From Bacteroidales bacterium UBA3696 (GTDB taxonomy: Bacteria; Bacteroidota; Bacteroidia; Bacteroidales; Paludibacteraceae): a DNA stretch of 35,108 nucleotides. Within the stretch, counting starts at the first letter, position 1. Each line of letters begins with the position of its first letter. The notes beneath the pieces were generated by a model. That model made no database searches, was not told where the DNA came from, and saw nothing but the letters and a program-made list of their open reading frames with translations. Below, one piece after another: positions 7,062 to 14,815 of this stretch. The position numbers and the translations under genes were made by a program. The stretch lies in assembly GCA_002372135.1 (NCBI GenBank), contig DFIN01000036.1:5692-40799 (forward strand), written 5' to 3'.

Positions 7062-8837
7062 TTAGATTCCTAACGATTCTTTGATGGCGGGGATACGTGC
7101 CTCGGCGGCGGCTGTCGCGCGCTCATAGTCGGCTTTGCCTTTCATTTCGGCGGGTATCTCAAAGTAATACTTGATCTTAGGCTCTGTGCCTGAAGGACGT
7201 ACGCTCACTTTCAGTCCGCCTTCCGTGAAGTATTGCAGCACGTTCGATGTCGCATCCAATGCCATCGTGATGGCAGATTCTGTGCACTTGCCGTCCTGTA
7301 TGTTGTACTGGCGCAGCGTCTGATAATCCTTGATGCGCACCACTTTCTCGCCTGCTATCTCTTTCGGCGGGTTCTGACGGTAGTTGGCCATCATCGCTTT
7401 AATCTCATCCGCACCCGTCTTGCCCGGACGAACAATGTTCACGGTCGCCTCGCGTTGGAAGCCGTACTCCACATAGATGTTCAGCAGGTAGTCATACAGC
7501 GTCATTCCGTGGTCTTTGGCGTAAGCGGCTATCTCGCATATCAGGCAGATGGCAGACGGCGAACACTTATCCCTTACGGCATCGTAGGGTAGGAAGCCGA
7601 AGCTCTCCTCGCCGCCGCCGATGTATTTGCGCTTGCCTTCCCACATACGGATGCGGTTCGCTATCCATTTGAAGCCCGTGTATTCGTCCGTCAGCGTCAC
7701 CCCTTGGCGGTCGGCTATCTTCCGAATCATCTCGCTCGTAACGATGGTCTTGACTAAGTACATATCATCGCGCATCTTGCCTAACTGCTTCATATTGTTG
7801 ATGATATAGTAGCAGTACATCATACACGTCTGGTTGCCGTTGATGATTACCCATTCGTTCTTGTCGTTGCGCACCACGATGGCTATGCGGTCGGCATCGG
7901 GGTCGCTCGCTATCACGAGGTCGGCATTGATACGTGTCCCCATCTGCATTCCTAACGTCATCGCCTCTGCGTTCTCCGGATTAGGCGACACCACCGTCGG
8001 GAAATTGCCGTCTATCACCATCTGTTCCGGCACCACGTGGATGTTCTCAAAGCCCCACGAACGCAGGCACATCGGTACAATCTGCCTGCCTGCTCCGTGC
8101 ATCGGTGTATAGACGATGTTGATGTCCTTTTGACGCAGTATCACGTCTTGGTCAATCATCACGCTCTTCACTGCCATCATATAGTCGTAGTCCATTTCGC
8201 CGCCGATAATCTCAATCAGGTTCTTATCGCCGCCCGTGCGTACATCCTCCATACGTACCTTGTTCACCTCATCGATGATGCCTTGGTCGTGCGGCTGCAG
8301 CACTTGACTGCCGTCCTCCCAGTAGGCCTTGTACCCGTTGTACTCCTTCGGGTTATGCGAAGCCGTTACGTTCACGCCGCCTTGACATTTCAGGTGACGG
8401 ATAGCGAAACTGACTTCCGGCGTAGGACGAAGACTCTCAAACAGATACACTTTGATTCCGTTGGCAGCGAACACGTCTGCCACCGTCTCTGCGAACAGTC
8501 GCCCGTTGTTGCGGCAGTCGTGTCCTACCACTACGGCTACCTGCCCGTTCTGCACATGCTCAAAGCCGCCTTCGCGATGCACCTTGTTCAGGTAGTTCGC
8601 ATACCCTTGGGTCGCTTGTGCCACGATGTATTTGTTCATACGGTTCGTACCCGGACCCATTATCCCGCGCAGACCGCCCGTTCCAAACTCAAGTGTGCGA
8701 TAGAATGAATCTATCAACTCGGTTGGGTCTTCTGCATCTAACATACGGCGTACAGCAGCCTGTGTGTCACTGTCATAAGTATCGGTTAGCCATGTTTGAG
8801 CCGTCTGGCGAATACGTTGCAACTCTTTCTCTTCCAT
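7062..8837 (-). CDS. Phospho-sugar mutase (phosphoglucomutase/phosphomannomutase, PGM2-like)
   Basis: An alpha-D-phosphohexomutase that shifts phosphate between C1 and C6 of glucose or mannose, linking glycolysis with nucleotide-sugar and glycogen synthesis. The 591-aa length fits the PGM2/PgcA-type subfamily. Domains in order: N-terminal FGTGGLRGIMGPGTNRMN; the catalytic phosphoserine loop TASHNP with Ser160; metal loop DPDADR; sugar-binding loop GGGEESFG; and C-terminal phosphate-binding RPSGTEPKIKYYFE. All key residues are intact. It is the first gene of a four-gene minus-strand operon and has its own exact promoter at 8886-8917, with a leader of about 40 bases. Its codon use is somewhat richer in G and C than that of its neighbours. 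Whether glucose or mannose phosphate is preferred is not readable from the sequence. Confidence 0.95.
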   Translation of the reverse strand: MEEKELQRIRQTAQTWLTDTYDSDTQAAVRRMLDAEDPTELIDSFYRTLEFGTGGLRGIMGPGTNRMNKYIVAQATQGYANYLNKVHREGGFEHVQNGQVAVVVGHDCRNNGRLFAETVADVFAANGIKVYLFESLRPTPEVSFAIRHLKCQGGVNVTASHNPKEYNGYKAYWEDGSQVLQPHDQGIIDEVNKVRMEDVRTGGDKNLIEIIGGEMDYDYMMAVKSVMIDQDVILRQKDINIVYTPMHGAGRQIVPMCLRSWGFENIHVVPEQMVIDGNFPTVVSPNPENAEAMTLGMQMGTRINADLVIASDPDADRIAIVVRNDKNEWVIINGNQTCMMYCYYIINNMKQLGKMRDDMYLVKTIVTSEMIRKIADRQGVTLTDEYTGFKWIANRIRMWEGKRKYIGGGEESFGFLPYDAVRDKCSPSAICLICEIAAYAKDHGMTLYDYLLNIYVEYGFQREATVNIVRPGKTGADEIKAMMANYRQNPPKEIAGEKVVRIKDYQTLRQYNIQDGKCTESAITMALDATSNVLQYFTEGGLKVSVRPSGTEPKIKYYFEIPAEMKGKADYERATAAAEARIPAIKESLGI

Positions 8838-8885
8838 AAGTGTATAATTTAGATGTTTATGTTTCTAACCAAAATACAAAGTGCG

Positions 8886-8917
8886 CAAAAGTAGTGTGTT
8901 ATTACTGATTGAACAAA
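8886..8917 (-). promoter_or_regulatory. Promoter of the phosphohexomutase-ddl operon
   Basis: On the minus strand: TTTG (8914-8917), 20 bases, TACTTTTG (8886-8893). This is an exact consensus match. The transcription start is expected near 8879, 42 bases upstream of the ATG at 8837. It is divergent from, but does not overlap, the murI promoter. Confidence 0.78.
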
Positions 8918-8944
8918 CATAAATTACAAAAAAGCGGATTACTG

Positions 8945-8976
8945 TTTGTGGTATTTGTTGAATTCTCCTACTTTTG
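8945..8976 (+). promoter_or_regulatory. Promoter of murI
   Basis: TTTG (8945-8948), 20 bases, TACTTTTG (8969-8976): an exact consensus match. Transcription should start near 8983, so an in-frame ATG at 8974 lies upstream of the mRNA and cannot be the start. This supports the ATG at 8998. Confidence 0.78.
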
Positions 8977-8997
8977 TGTGCTATTTTGGTGGCAGGT

Positions 8998-9828
8998 ATG
9001 AAAATAGGAGTATTTGATAGCGGTTATGGCGGGCTGACTATATTGAGCAAGATTCGTCGGCATTTACCCTCGTATGATTATATATATTTAGGTGATAATG
9101 CGCGTGCTCCGTATGGTTCGCGTTCGTTTGATGTGATTTATCGCTATACGTTGCAAGCCGTGCGTCATCTTGAGCAGATGGGGTGTCGTTTGATAATATT
9201 GGCGTGCAACACGGCATCTGCCAAAGCATTGCGTACGATTCAGCAGCATGATATAGACCCTAACCGTTTGCGTGTGTTAGGCGTCATTCGTCCTACGGTA
9301 GAAGCCGTGCCTGATTGTCGGCATATAGGCGTGTTGGCTACGCAAGGGACTATACAGTCTATGAGTTATGTATTGGAATTGCAAAAACAATTCGCCTTAC
9401 AGCATCCGATATCTATTACCCAGCAGGCTTGTCCGATGTGGGTTCCGCTCATTGAAAGCAATGAGCATCATTCAGCGGGTGCTGATTTTTTTGTGGATAA
9501 ATATCTGTCTCTTCTTTTTCACCAAAACCCTCATATAGAAACGCTTATTCTTGCTTGCACGCATTATCCCCTTTTGCTGCCACAGATTCGTCAGTGGTTA
9601 GGAGCACGTGACGTTCGTATTATAGCCCAAGGCGATATAGTGGCAAACAGTTTGGCTACCTATCTGGAACGGCATACAGATATTGCTCAAGACTTGTCGC
9701 AATCTGGAACGTGTTTATACTTAACTACTGAGGCGGCGGATAAGTTTGCTGATTCTGCCTCTATTTTCTTGCAGGATATGGTGCAAGCACATCATGTTGA
9801 ATTGGCGGAGGATATGGATAGATATTAA
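8998..9828 (+). CDS. murI: Glutamate racemase
   Basis: A cofactor-independent enzyme converting L-glutamate to D-glutamate for peptidoglycan. The 276-aa protein begins MKIGVFDSGYGGLTIL, the classic MurI N-terminus with Asp7 and Ser8. The two catalytic cysteines are present: Cys70 in ILACNTASAKA and Cys187 in LACTHYPLLLP. GDNARAPYGSRS is the conserved substrate loop. An in-frame ATG at 8974 would add eight residues, but the -7 box lies across it, so 8998 is preferred. The S9 peptidase gene follows after 27 bases and may share the transcript. Confidence 0.96.
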   Translation: MKIGVFDSGYGGLTILSKIRRHLPSYDYIYLGDNARAPYGSRSFDVIYRYTLQAVRHLEQMGCRLIILACNTASAKALRTIQQHDIDPNRLRVLGVIRPTVEAVPDCRHIGVLATQGTIQSMSYVLELQKQFALQHPISITQQACPMWVPLIESNEHHSAGADFFVDKYLSLLFHQNPHIETLILACTHYPLLLPQIRQWLGARDVRIIAQGDIVANSLATYLERHTDIAQDLSQSGTCLYLTTEAADKFADSASIFLQDMVQAHHVELAEDMDRY

Positions 9829-9855
9829 CAAGTATCAATAGAAAAATAAAATACA

Positions 9856-11976
9856 ATGAAACATCTTAAATTAGCTATTATGGCTACAGTTGCTTTATTA
9901 AGTAGTGCTTGTGCTTCTTCGTCTTCTGACATGCAGGAGGCACAACCTATTAGCAAACCAAGCATTACGGTTGATGGCGGTCGCTTGACCCCCGAAGCCC
10001 TTTGGGCTATGGGGCGTATAGGTGATGTGGCGGTGGATATTGAAACGGGATGGGTTGCCTATACCGTAAGTTATTATAGTGTGGCGGAAAACCGCTCTAC
10101 GACTTGGATTCGTATTTGTTCGGAAGAGAATGGCAGATTAGAAACGATGGACGAGTTTGTGGGTAACTCGCCCGCTTGGTTCGGTAACAGCGGTGTGTTG
10201 GCCTACCTGAAGGGCGGTAAACTATATCTTCGTCAAGGCGGGCAAGACGTAGCGGTAAGCGGCTATGAGGAGGAGATAGAGGGCTTCCTGCTCAACCCCT
10301 ATCGCTCACAAATTCTGCTCATCTCCACAGTCAAGACAACCGAAACGACCGCTGAACGCTATCCCGACCTGCCCAAAGCATCAGGTAGGGTGGTTACTGA
10401 CCTTATGTACAAACATTGGGATGAATGGGTAGAGGCGGCTCCGCAACCTTTCCTTGCTGACCTTACCATCCAATACAAGAATGAGATGCTGATAGGCAGT
10501 ATGAGTATCGGCAATGCAAAAAACATCCTCGCAGGCACAGCATACGAGAGTCCGATGCGTCCGTTCGGCGGTGTGGAACAATGGAGTTGGTCGCCCGACG
10601 GCAAACAGATTGCTTACACCTGCCGCAAGAAAACGGGCATGGACTATGCTCTATCGACTAATTCGGATATTTACCTATACGACATAGCAACCGGCACGGA
10701 AACCAATATGACGGAAGGAAACGGCGGGTATGACACGAATCCGTCTTACTCACGCGATGGGCAGTATATCGCTTGGCTGAGTATGGCTCGCGACGGCTAT
10801 GAGAGCGATGAGACACATTTGATGGTATATAATAGGCAAACGGGTGAGAAGACGTTTGTCAGCGAGAAATTGGGAACAGCCGTGAGCGACTACTTTTGGC
10901 ACGACAACGAGCATCTGATTGTATCTGCCGTATGGCACGGTACGGAGATGCTGTATCGCATTGATTTGCAAGGCAACGTACAATGTCTGACGGAGGGACA
11001 ATACGACTTTGTGCCGGTGGAGACATACGCAGAGATGGCTCCGGATGAGACGATGACCTACTGCCTGCGTCATTCAATGTGTGAAGCCAATGAGATTTAT
11101 AAGGTACACGTGGATGTTGCAGGTACTAAAAGCATTGAGCAACTCACTTTCGAGAACAAGAATATCTATGACCAAATCATGATGGGTACGGTTATTCCCC
11201 GTTGGCAAACTACCACAGATGGTAAACAGATGCTGACCTGGATTATCTTACCTCCCAATTTTGACCCGCAAAAGAAGTACCCCGCCTTGCTGTATTGCGA
11301 AGGTGGTCCGCAAAGTCCCGTCAGCCAGTTCTGGAGTTATCGCTGGAACTTTATGATGATGGCAGCCAATGATTATGTGATAGTAGCCCCTAATCGTCGC
11401 GGTTTGCCCGGATTTGGACAAGAATGGAATGAGGCTATTTCAGGCGATTATGGAGGTCAATGTATGCGAGATTACTTTACTGCCATAGACGAGGCATGTG
11501 ATTCGTTGCCGTATATTGATCGCAATCGGTTAGGCTGCGTGGGTGCTTCGTTTGGCGGTTATAGTGTCTATTGGATAGCCGGTCATCACAACCATCGTTT
11601 CAAGGCCTTCATTGCGCACGATGGCATATTCAATATGGAGATGCAATATCTTGAAACCGAAGAGAAATGGTTCGCCAATTGGGATATGGGCGGTGCTTAT
11701 TGGGAAAAGGATAACGAAGTGGCTCAACGTACTTTCACTAATTCCCCGCATAAGTTCGTGGATAAATGGGACACACCTATTCTTTGCATTCATGGTGAGC
11801 GGGATTATCGCATATTGGCGAATCAGGGTATGGCTGCGTTTGATGCAGCCAAGATGCGCGGTATTCCTGCTGAATTACTTATTTTCCCCGATGAGAACCA
11901 CTGGGTGCTCAAACCTCAAAACGGCATACTTTGGCAACGCACCTTCTTCCAATGGCTTGACAAGTGGCTTAAGTAG
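9856..11976 (+). CDS. S9 family peptidase, dipeptidyl-peptidase 5-like lipoprotein
   Basis: A serine peptidase of the prolyl oligopeptidase family (706 aa) that releases short peptides from the N-terminus of oligopeptides. It is probably attached in the periplasm. A signal peptide (1-18) ends in the lipobox SSAC with Cys19. A beta-propeller domain spans roughly residues 50-430 (WSPDGKQIAYT-type repeats with TolB-like character). The alpha/beta hydrolase domain carries the complete triad: Ser565 in GASFGGYS, Asp650 in HGERDYR and His682 in DENHW. The C-terminal half closely resembles Porphyromonas DPP5 in layout. The gene is likely cotranscribed with murI and ends at the terminator at 11992-12023. 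Substrate preference is inferred, not visible. Confidence 0.92.
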   Translation: MKHLKLAIMATVALLSSACASSSSDMQEAQPISKPSITVDGGRLTPEALWAMGRIGDVAVDIETGWVAYTVSYYSVAENRSTTWIRICSEENGRLETMDEFVGNSPAWFGNSGVLAYLKGGKLYLRQGGQDVAVSGYEEEIEGFLLNPYRSQILLISTVKTTETTAERYPDLPKASGRVVTDLMYKHWDEWVEAAPQPFLADLTIQYKNEMLIGSMSIGNAKNILAGTAYESPMRPFGGVEQWSWSPDGKQIAYTCRKKTGMDYALSTNSDIYLYDIATGTETNMTEGNGGYDTNPSYSRDGQYIAWLSMARDGYESDETHLMVYNRQTGEKTFVSEKLGTAVSDYFWHDNEHLIVSAVWHGTEMLYRIDLQGNVQCLTEGQYDFVPVETYAEMAPDETMTYCLRHSMCEANEIYKVHVDVAGTKSIEQLTFENKNIYDQIMMGTVIPRWQTTTDGKQMLTWIILPPNFDPQKKYPALLYCEGGPQSPVSQFWSYRWNFMMMAANDYVIVAPNRRGLPGFGQEWNEAISGDYGGQCMRDYFTAIDEACDSLPYIDRNRLGCVGASFGGYSVYWIAGHHNHRFKAFIAHDGIFNMEMQYLETEEKWFANWDMGGAYWEKDNEVAQRTFTNSPHKFVDKWDTPILCIHGERDYRILANQGMAAFDAAKMRGIPAELLIFPDENHWVLKPQNGILWQRTFFQWLDKWLK

Positions 11977-11991
11977 AGAAATACTATCAAG

Positions 11992-12023
11992 AAAAATCCA
12001 ACCCAAGCGGGCTGGATTTTTTT
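11992..12023. terminator. Bidirectional intrinsic terminator between the S9 peptidase gene and secG
   Basis: Arms 11992-12004 and 12009-12021 are complementary except for one A/C mismatch, around a 4-base loop. A run of seven T follows on the plus strand. The left arm begins with a run of A, giving a T-run on the minus strand. It lies 15 bases after the peptidase stop and 35 bases past the secG stop. Confidence 0.83.
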
Positions 12024-12058
12024 GTTATCTCTCTAAAAGGAGAAATATAAAAAGTTTT

Positions 12059-12382
12059 TTACTCTTGCTCGGCGGCAGGCATGGCGGAAGACTCCATAGC
12101 AGAAGCTGCCTCTTCTACTTGCTCTGTGATAGCACTATTGGTAACGCGTTGGTCAGACTGACCTTTGCTGATACCTACTGCCAAAATGCTTAACACCACA
12201 ATAATGGCGATGAGAGTCCAACTGGTTTTTTCCAAAAAATCAGCGGTACGGGGTGCTCCCATAACCTGATTACCACTGGCAAAACCGGATGCCAAACCAC
12301 CACCCTTGCTGTTCTGAACCAATACCAACAAGGTTAGCAAAATGGCAACAATAACAATTAAAATAGTCAGGAATGTGTACAT
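12059..12382 (-). CDS. secG: Preprotein translocase subunit SecG
   Basis: A small inner-membrane partner of SecYE that aids SecA-driven protein export. The 107 aa contain two membrane spans (about 3-22 and 56-74) joined by the conserved cytosolic loop VQNSKGGGLASGFASGNQVMGAPRTADFLEKTSW, of which SKGGGL and the GxxxFLEKxTW-like end are diagnostic. The tail is acidic and Ala/Ser/Glu-rich, as is common in Bacteroidota SecG. It is a single-gene unit with a probable promoter at 12415-12446 and a shared terminator downstream. Confidence 0.94.
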   Translation of the reverse strand: MYTFLTILIVIVAILLTLLVLVQNSKGGGLASGFASGNQVMGAPRTADFLEKTSWTLIAIIVVLSILAVGISKGQSDQRVTNSAITEQVEEAASAMESSAMPAAEQE

Positions 12383-12414
12383 ATAGTTAGAGTTTTTATT
12401 TCAGTTTCAAGCCG

Positions 12415-12446
12415 CAAAAGTATGGCTTTTTTCCAATCTGTACAAT
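12415..12446 (-). promoter_or_regulatory. Probable promoter of secG
   Basis: On the minus strand: ATTG (one mismatch to TTTG, 12443-12446), 20 bases, TACTTTTG (12415-12422, exact). The expected start near 12408 leaves a leader of about 26 bases. Confidence 0.62.
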
Positions 12447-12492
12447 AGTGAGGGCAAAAATAAGACTATATTTCATAGAATATGAACAAGAT

Positions 12493-12524
12493 ATTGCTAC
12501 ATTTGTCAAATCATTGTACTTTTG
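12493..12524 (+). promoter_or_regulatory. Probable promoter of the parvulin-surA-OstA operon
   Basis: ATTG (one mismatch, 12493-12496), 20 bases, TACTTTTG (12517-12524, exact). Transcription would begin near 12531. This rules out the in-frame ATG at 12482 and supports translation from 12572. Confidence 0.62.
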
Positions 12525-12571
12525 CAGGCTCAATTTGTCCAAATAAGGCTTTTTTGATAGGCACAAACTCC

Positions 12572-13420
12572 ATGAACAGATCCGTTTTCTATATTTTAAT
12601 AGCAAGTATATTTCTTTTTTGCTGTGGTTGCGAACATATTAAGCAGCGTCATCAAGCAGGCGTTGTAGCTGAAGTGGCTGGTCAAACGCTTACTGAGGAA
12701 GATATTGCTCATCTCACTTCCGGCTTAAATGCGGAAGATAGTGCCCGCGTTGCCGAGCAGTATATTTATGATTGGGCAGTCAGTATATTGCAATACGAAG
12801 AGGCTTCTGCCGAAAGGCAAGCGCGTATAGAGCAGATGGTGAGCGACTATCGGCGTAGTCTGTACCGGTATGAATATGAGCGGGCTTTAGTGGCGCGTCA
12901 GATGCCCAAGGAGGTCGCTGATACGTTGGTGGAGCAGTTCTATGCGCAGCATGCGCAGCAATTCGTCTTAAAAGAAAGCATATTGAAAGGCGTACTGATT
13001 GTCTTACCCGAAGGAACGCCCAAACAGGACAAACTGAAAAAATGGCTCGCAAGCATAGATGAGGAGCAGATGGAGCAGATTGAAAAATATGTGTATCAGT
13101 ATGCTACCGGGTATGAATTATTTACCGATTCATGGAAAACTGCCAATCAACTCTTGCTTCGTCTGCCTACCGATTCGCGTTCCTTGCAGCAGGAGATGCG
13201 GCGGCACTCGCTTATTGAATTGCATGATTCCACACAAGTATATATCCTGCAGATCACAGATAAATACTTTGCCGGCGATATAATGCCGCAGGATTATGCA
13301 GCATCGGAAATAGAGCGGATTATTCTAAACCAACGCGAGTTGGAATTCCTGCAACAAAAGCGCCACGAACTATATAACGATGCGCTGAAAAAGAAAAAAA
13401 TCATCCGTCGAAACCAATAA
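12572..13420 (+). CDS. SurA/PpiC-related envelope lipoprotein lacking a clear rotamase core
   Basis: A 282-aa exported protein. The N-terminus MNRSVFYILIASIFLFCCGC has a hydrophobic core ending in a Cys-rich lipobox-like site (Cys20). A SurA-like N-terminal segment follows (VAEVAGQTLTEEDIAHL), matching the 'V..V.G..IT..D' start of parvulin chaperones, then helical regions. I do not see the PpiC signature (GG.LG..), so this may be a chaperone-only relative. The C-terminal segment (RELEFLQQKRHELYNDALKKKKI) resembles the last helix of parvulin-type foldases. It lies 21 bases before surA and probably acts with it on outer-membrane proteins. The frame is open from 12482, but the promoter position favours 12572. 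Confidence 0.8.
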   Translation: MNRSVFYILIASIFLFCCGCEHIKQRHQAGVVAEVAGQTLTEEDIAHLTSGLNAEDSARVAEQYIYDWAVSILQYEEASAERQARIEQMVSDYRRSLYRYEYERALVARQMPKEVADTLVEQFYAQHAQQFVLKESILKGVLIVLPEGTPKQDKLKKWLASIDEEQMEQIEKYVYQYATGYELFTDSWKTANQLLLRLPTDSRSLQQEMRRHSLIELHDSTQVYILQITDKYFAGDIMPQDYAASEIERIILNQRELEFLQQKRHELYNDALKKKKIIRRNQ

Positions 13421-13441
13421 TGTGTAACCGACTAAAAAAGT

Positions 13442-14794
13442 ATGAATAAGAAAAAAATATATAAGGTATTTATCCTTTTGCTATGTGTTTTGCCACTATG
13501 TGCAGACAATGTCATTGATGAGGTTGTTTGGGTGGTAGGCGATGAACCCATTTTAAGGAGCGAAGTGGAAGAAGAGCGTCTGCGGGCGCAATATGAGGGG
13601 CAGCAAATAGCCGGCGACCCCTATTGCATTATTCCTGAGCAAATGGCGATCCAAAAACTCTATCTTCACCAAGCCGAATTGGACTCCATTGAGGCCAATG
13701 AGTCCTCGGTCAGCCATCAAGTGGATATGCGTATCAATTACTATATCAGTCAGATAGGATCACGCGAAAAAATGGAAGAGTATTTTCGCAAGTCTTCCAC
13801 GGAGATACGTGAAGAACTGATGGAAGCGGTTCGCAATCAAATGATTATTCAGCAACTCCAAGGCAAACTCACCGAACATATCAAACCCACTCCCGCAGAA
13901 ATCCGTCGCTATTATAATTCGTTGCCCGCCGATTCAATCCCGGTTGTGGCTGCCCATGTGGAAGTTCAGATAGTGAGCATTGAGCCGCCTGTATCAAGGG
14001 AAGAATTGGATCGTATCAAATCCCGTTTGCGCGATTTCACAGAGCGAGTAAATAACGGAACAGCAGACTTTGCCATGTTGGCACGCTTGTATTCCGAAGA
14101 TACGGAAAGTGCTAAACGGGGTGGTGAATTAGGATTTGTTGGTAAAGGGCAATTGGTAGAGGCTTTTGCGGAGGTGGCTTTTAATCTCACCGATCCTAAA
14201 AAAGTGTCCCGTATCGTGGAAACGGAGTACGGCTATCATATCATCCAACTCATTGAGCGTAAAGGGGAGCGTATCAATTGTCGTCATATTTTGCTTCGTC
14301 CCCGTGTGTCTTCCGACGATAAACAAAAAGCGATAGCGCACCTTGATACGGTGGCAAAACTCATACGGCAGGACAGCCTGCGCTTTGAAAAAGCCGTGGC
14401 TCTCTTTTCGCAGGATAAGCAAACGGCTTTGAACGGAGGGTTGATGATGAATCCCCAAACAGGTTCATCGCGTTTTGAGTACCAAGAACTGCCTCCCGAA
14501 ATAGCCAAGCAGATTTATTCGATGCAAGAAGGCGATATTTCCGAGCCGTTTGTCATGATGGACGAAACGAAGAATAAGGAAGTATGCTGTATTGTGCGGC
14601 TTAAGTCCAAGAAAGAGGTGCATAAAGCCAATCTGGTGGATGATTTTCAGGTGATACGCGGCATGCTGGAGCAAAAATTAAGCAGCGAGTTTTTAGACGA
14701 CTGGATTCGCCGCAAGCAAAGAGAGACATATATACAGATAGCCCCCGGATGGCAGGGATGTGATTTTCAATATCCCGGTTGGATTCATCAGTAA
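13442..14794 (+). CDS. surA: Periplasmic peptidyl-prolyl isomerase/chaperone SurA
   Basis: SurA escorts unfolded beta-barrel proteins across the periplasm. The 450-aa protein has a signal peptide (about 1-21, ending LPLCADN) and the SurA N-domain (NVIDEVVWVVGDEPILRSEVEEERLR). Two parvulin domains follow. The first (about 172-275) contains FAMLARLYSEDTESAKRGGE, then LGFVGKG and YGYHIIQL. The second (about 277-385) contains CRHILLRP, ALFSQDKQTALNGG and EGDISEPF. Both keep the expected motifs, although the second is more divergent. It is the middle gene of a three-gene operon with OstA, consistent with a joint role in outer-membrane and LPS assembly. Confidence 0.93.
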   Translation: MNKKKIYKVFILLLCVLPLCADNVIDEVVWVVGDEPILRSEVEEERLRAQYEGQQIAGDPYCIIPEQMAIQKLYLHQAELDSIEANESSVSHQVDMRINYYISQIGSREKMEEYFRKSSTEIREELMEAVRNQMIIQQLQGKLTEHIKPTPAEIRRYYNSLPADSIPVVAAHVEVQIVSIEPPVSREELDRIKSRLRDFTERVNNGTADFAMLARLYSEDTESAKRGGELGFVGKGQLVEAFAEVAFNLTDPKKVSRIVETEYGYHIIQLIERKGERINCRHILLRPRVSSDDKQKAIAHLDTVAKLIRQDSLRFEKAVALFSQDKQTALNGGLMMNPQTGSSRFEYQELPPEIAKQIYSMQEGDISEPFVMMDETKNKEVCCIVRLKSKKEVHKANLVDDFQVIRGMLEQKLSSEFLDDWIRRKQRETYIQIAPGWQGCDFQYPGWIHQ

Positions 14795-14815
14795 TAACTT
14801 CTAATAGCAGCACGG

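Noticed and set aside
8037..8708. A 223-codon open frame on the plus strand opposite the phosphohexomutase gene
   Set aside because: Antisense to a well-conserved enzyme, His/Val/Leu rich with no recognisable motif; its length follows from the GC-richer codon use of the real gene.
12482..12571. N-terminal extension of the parvulin-like lipoprotein (30 codons)
   Set aside because: The likely promoter at 12493-12524 lies inside it, and the signal peptide begins at 12572.
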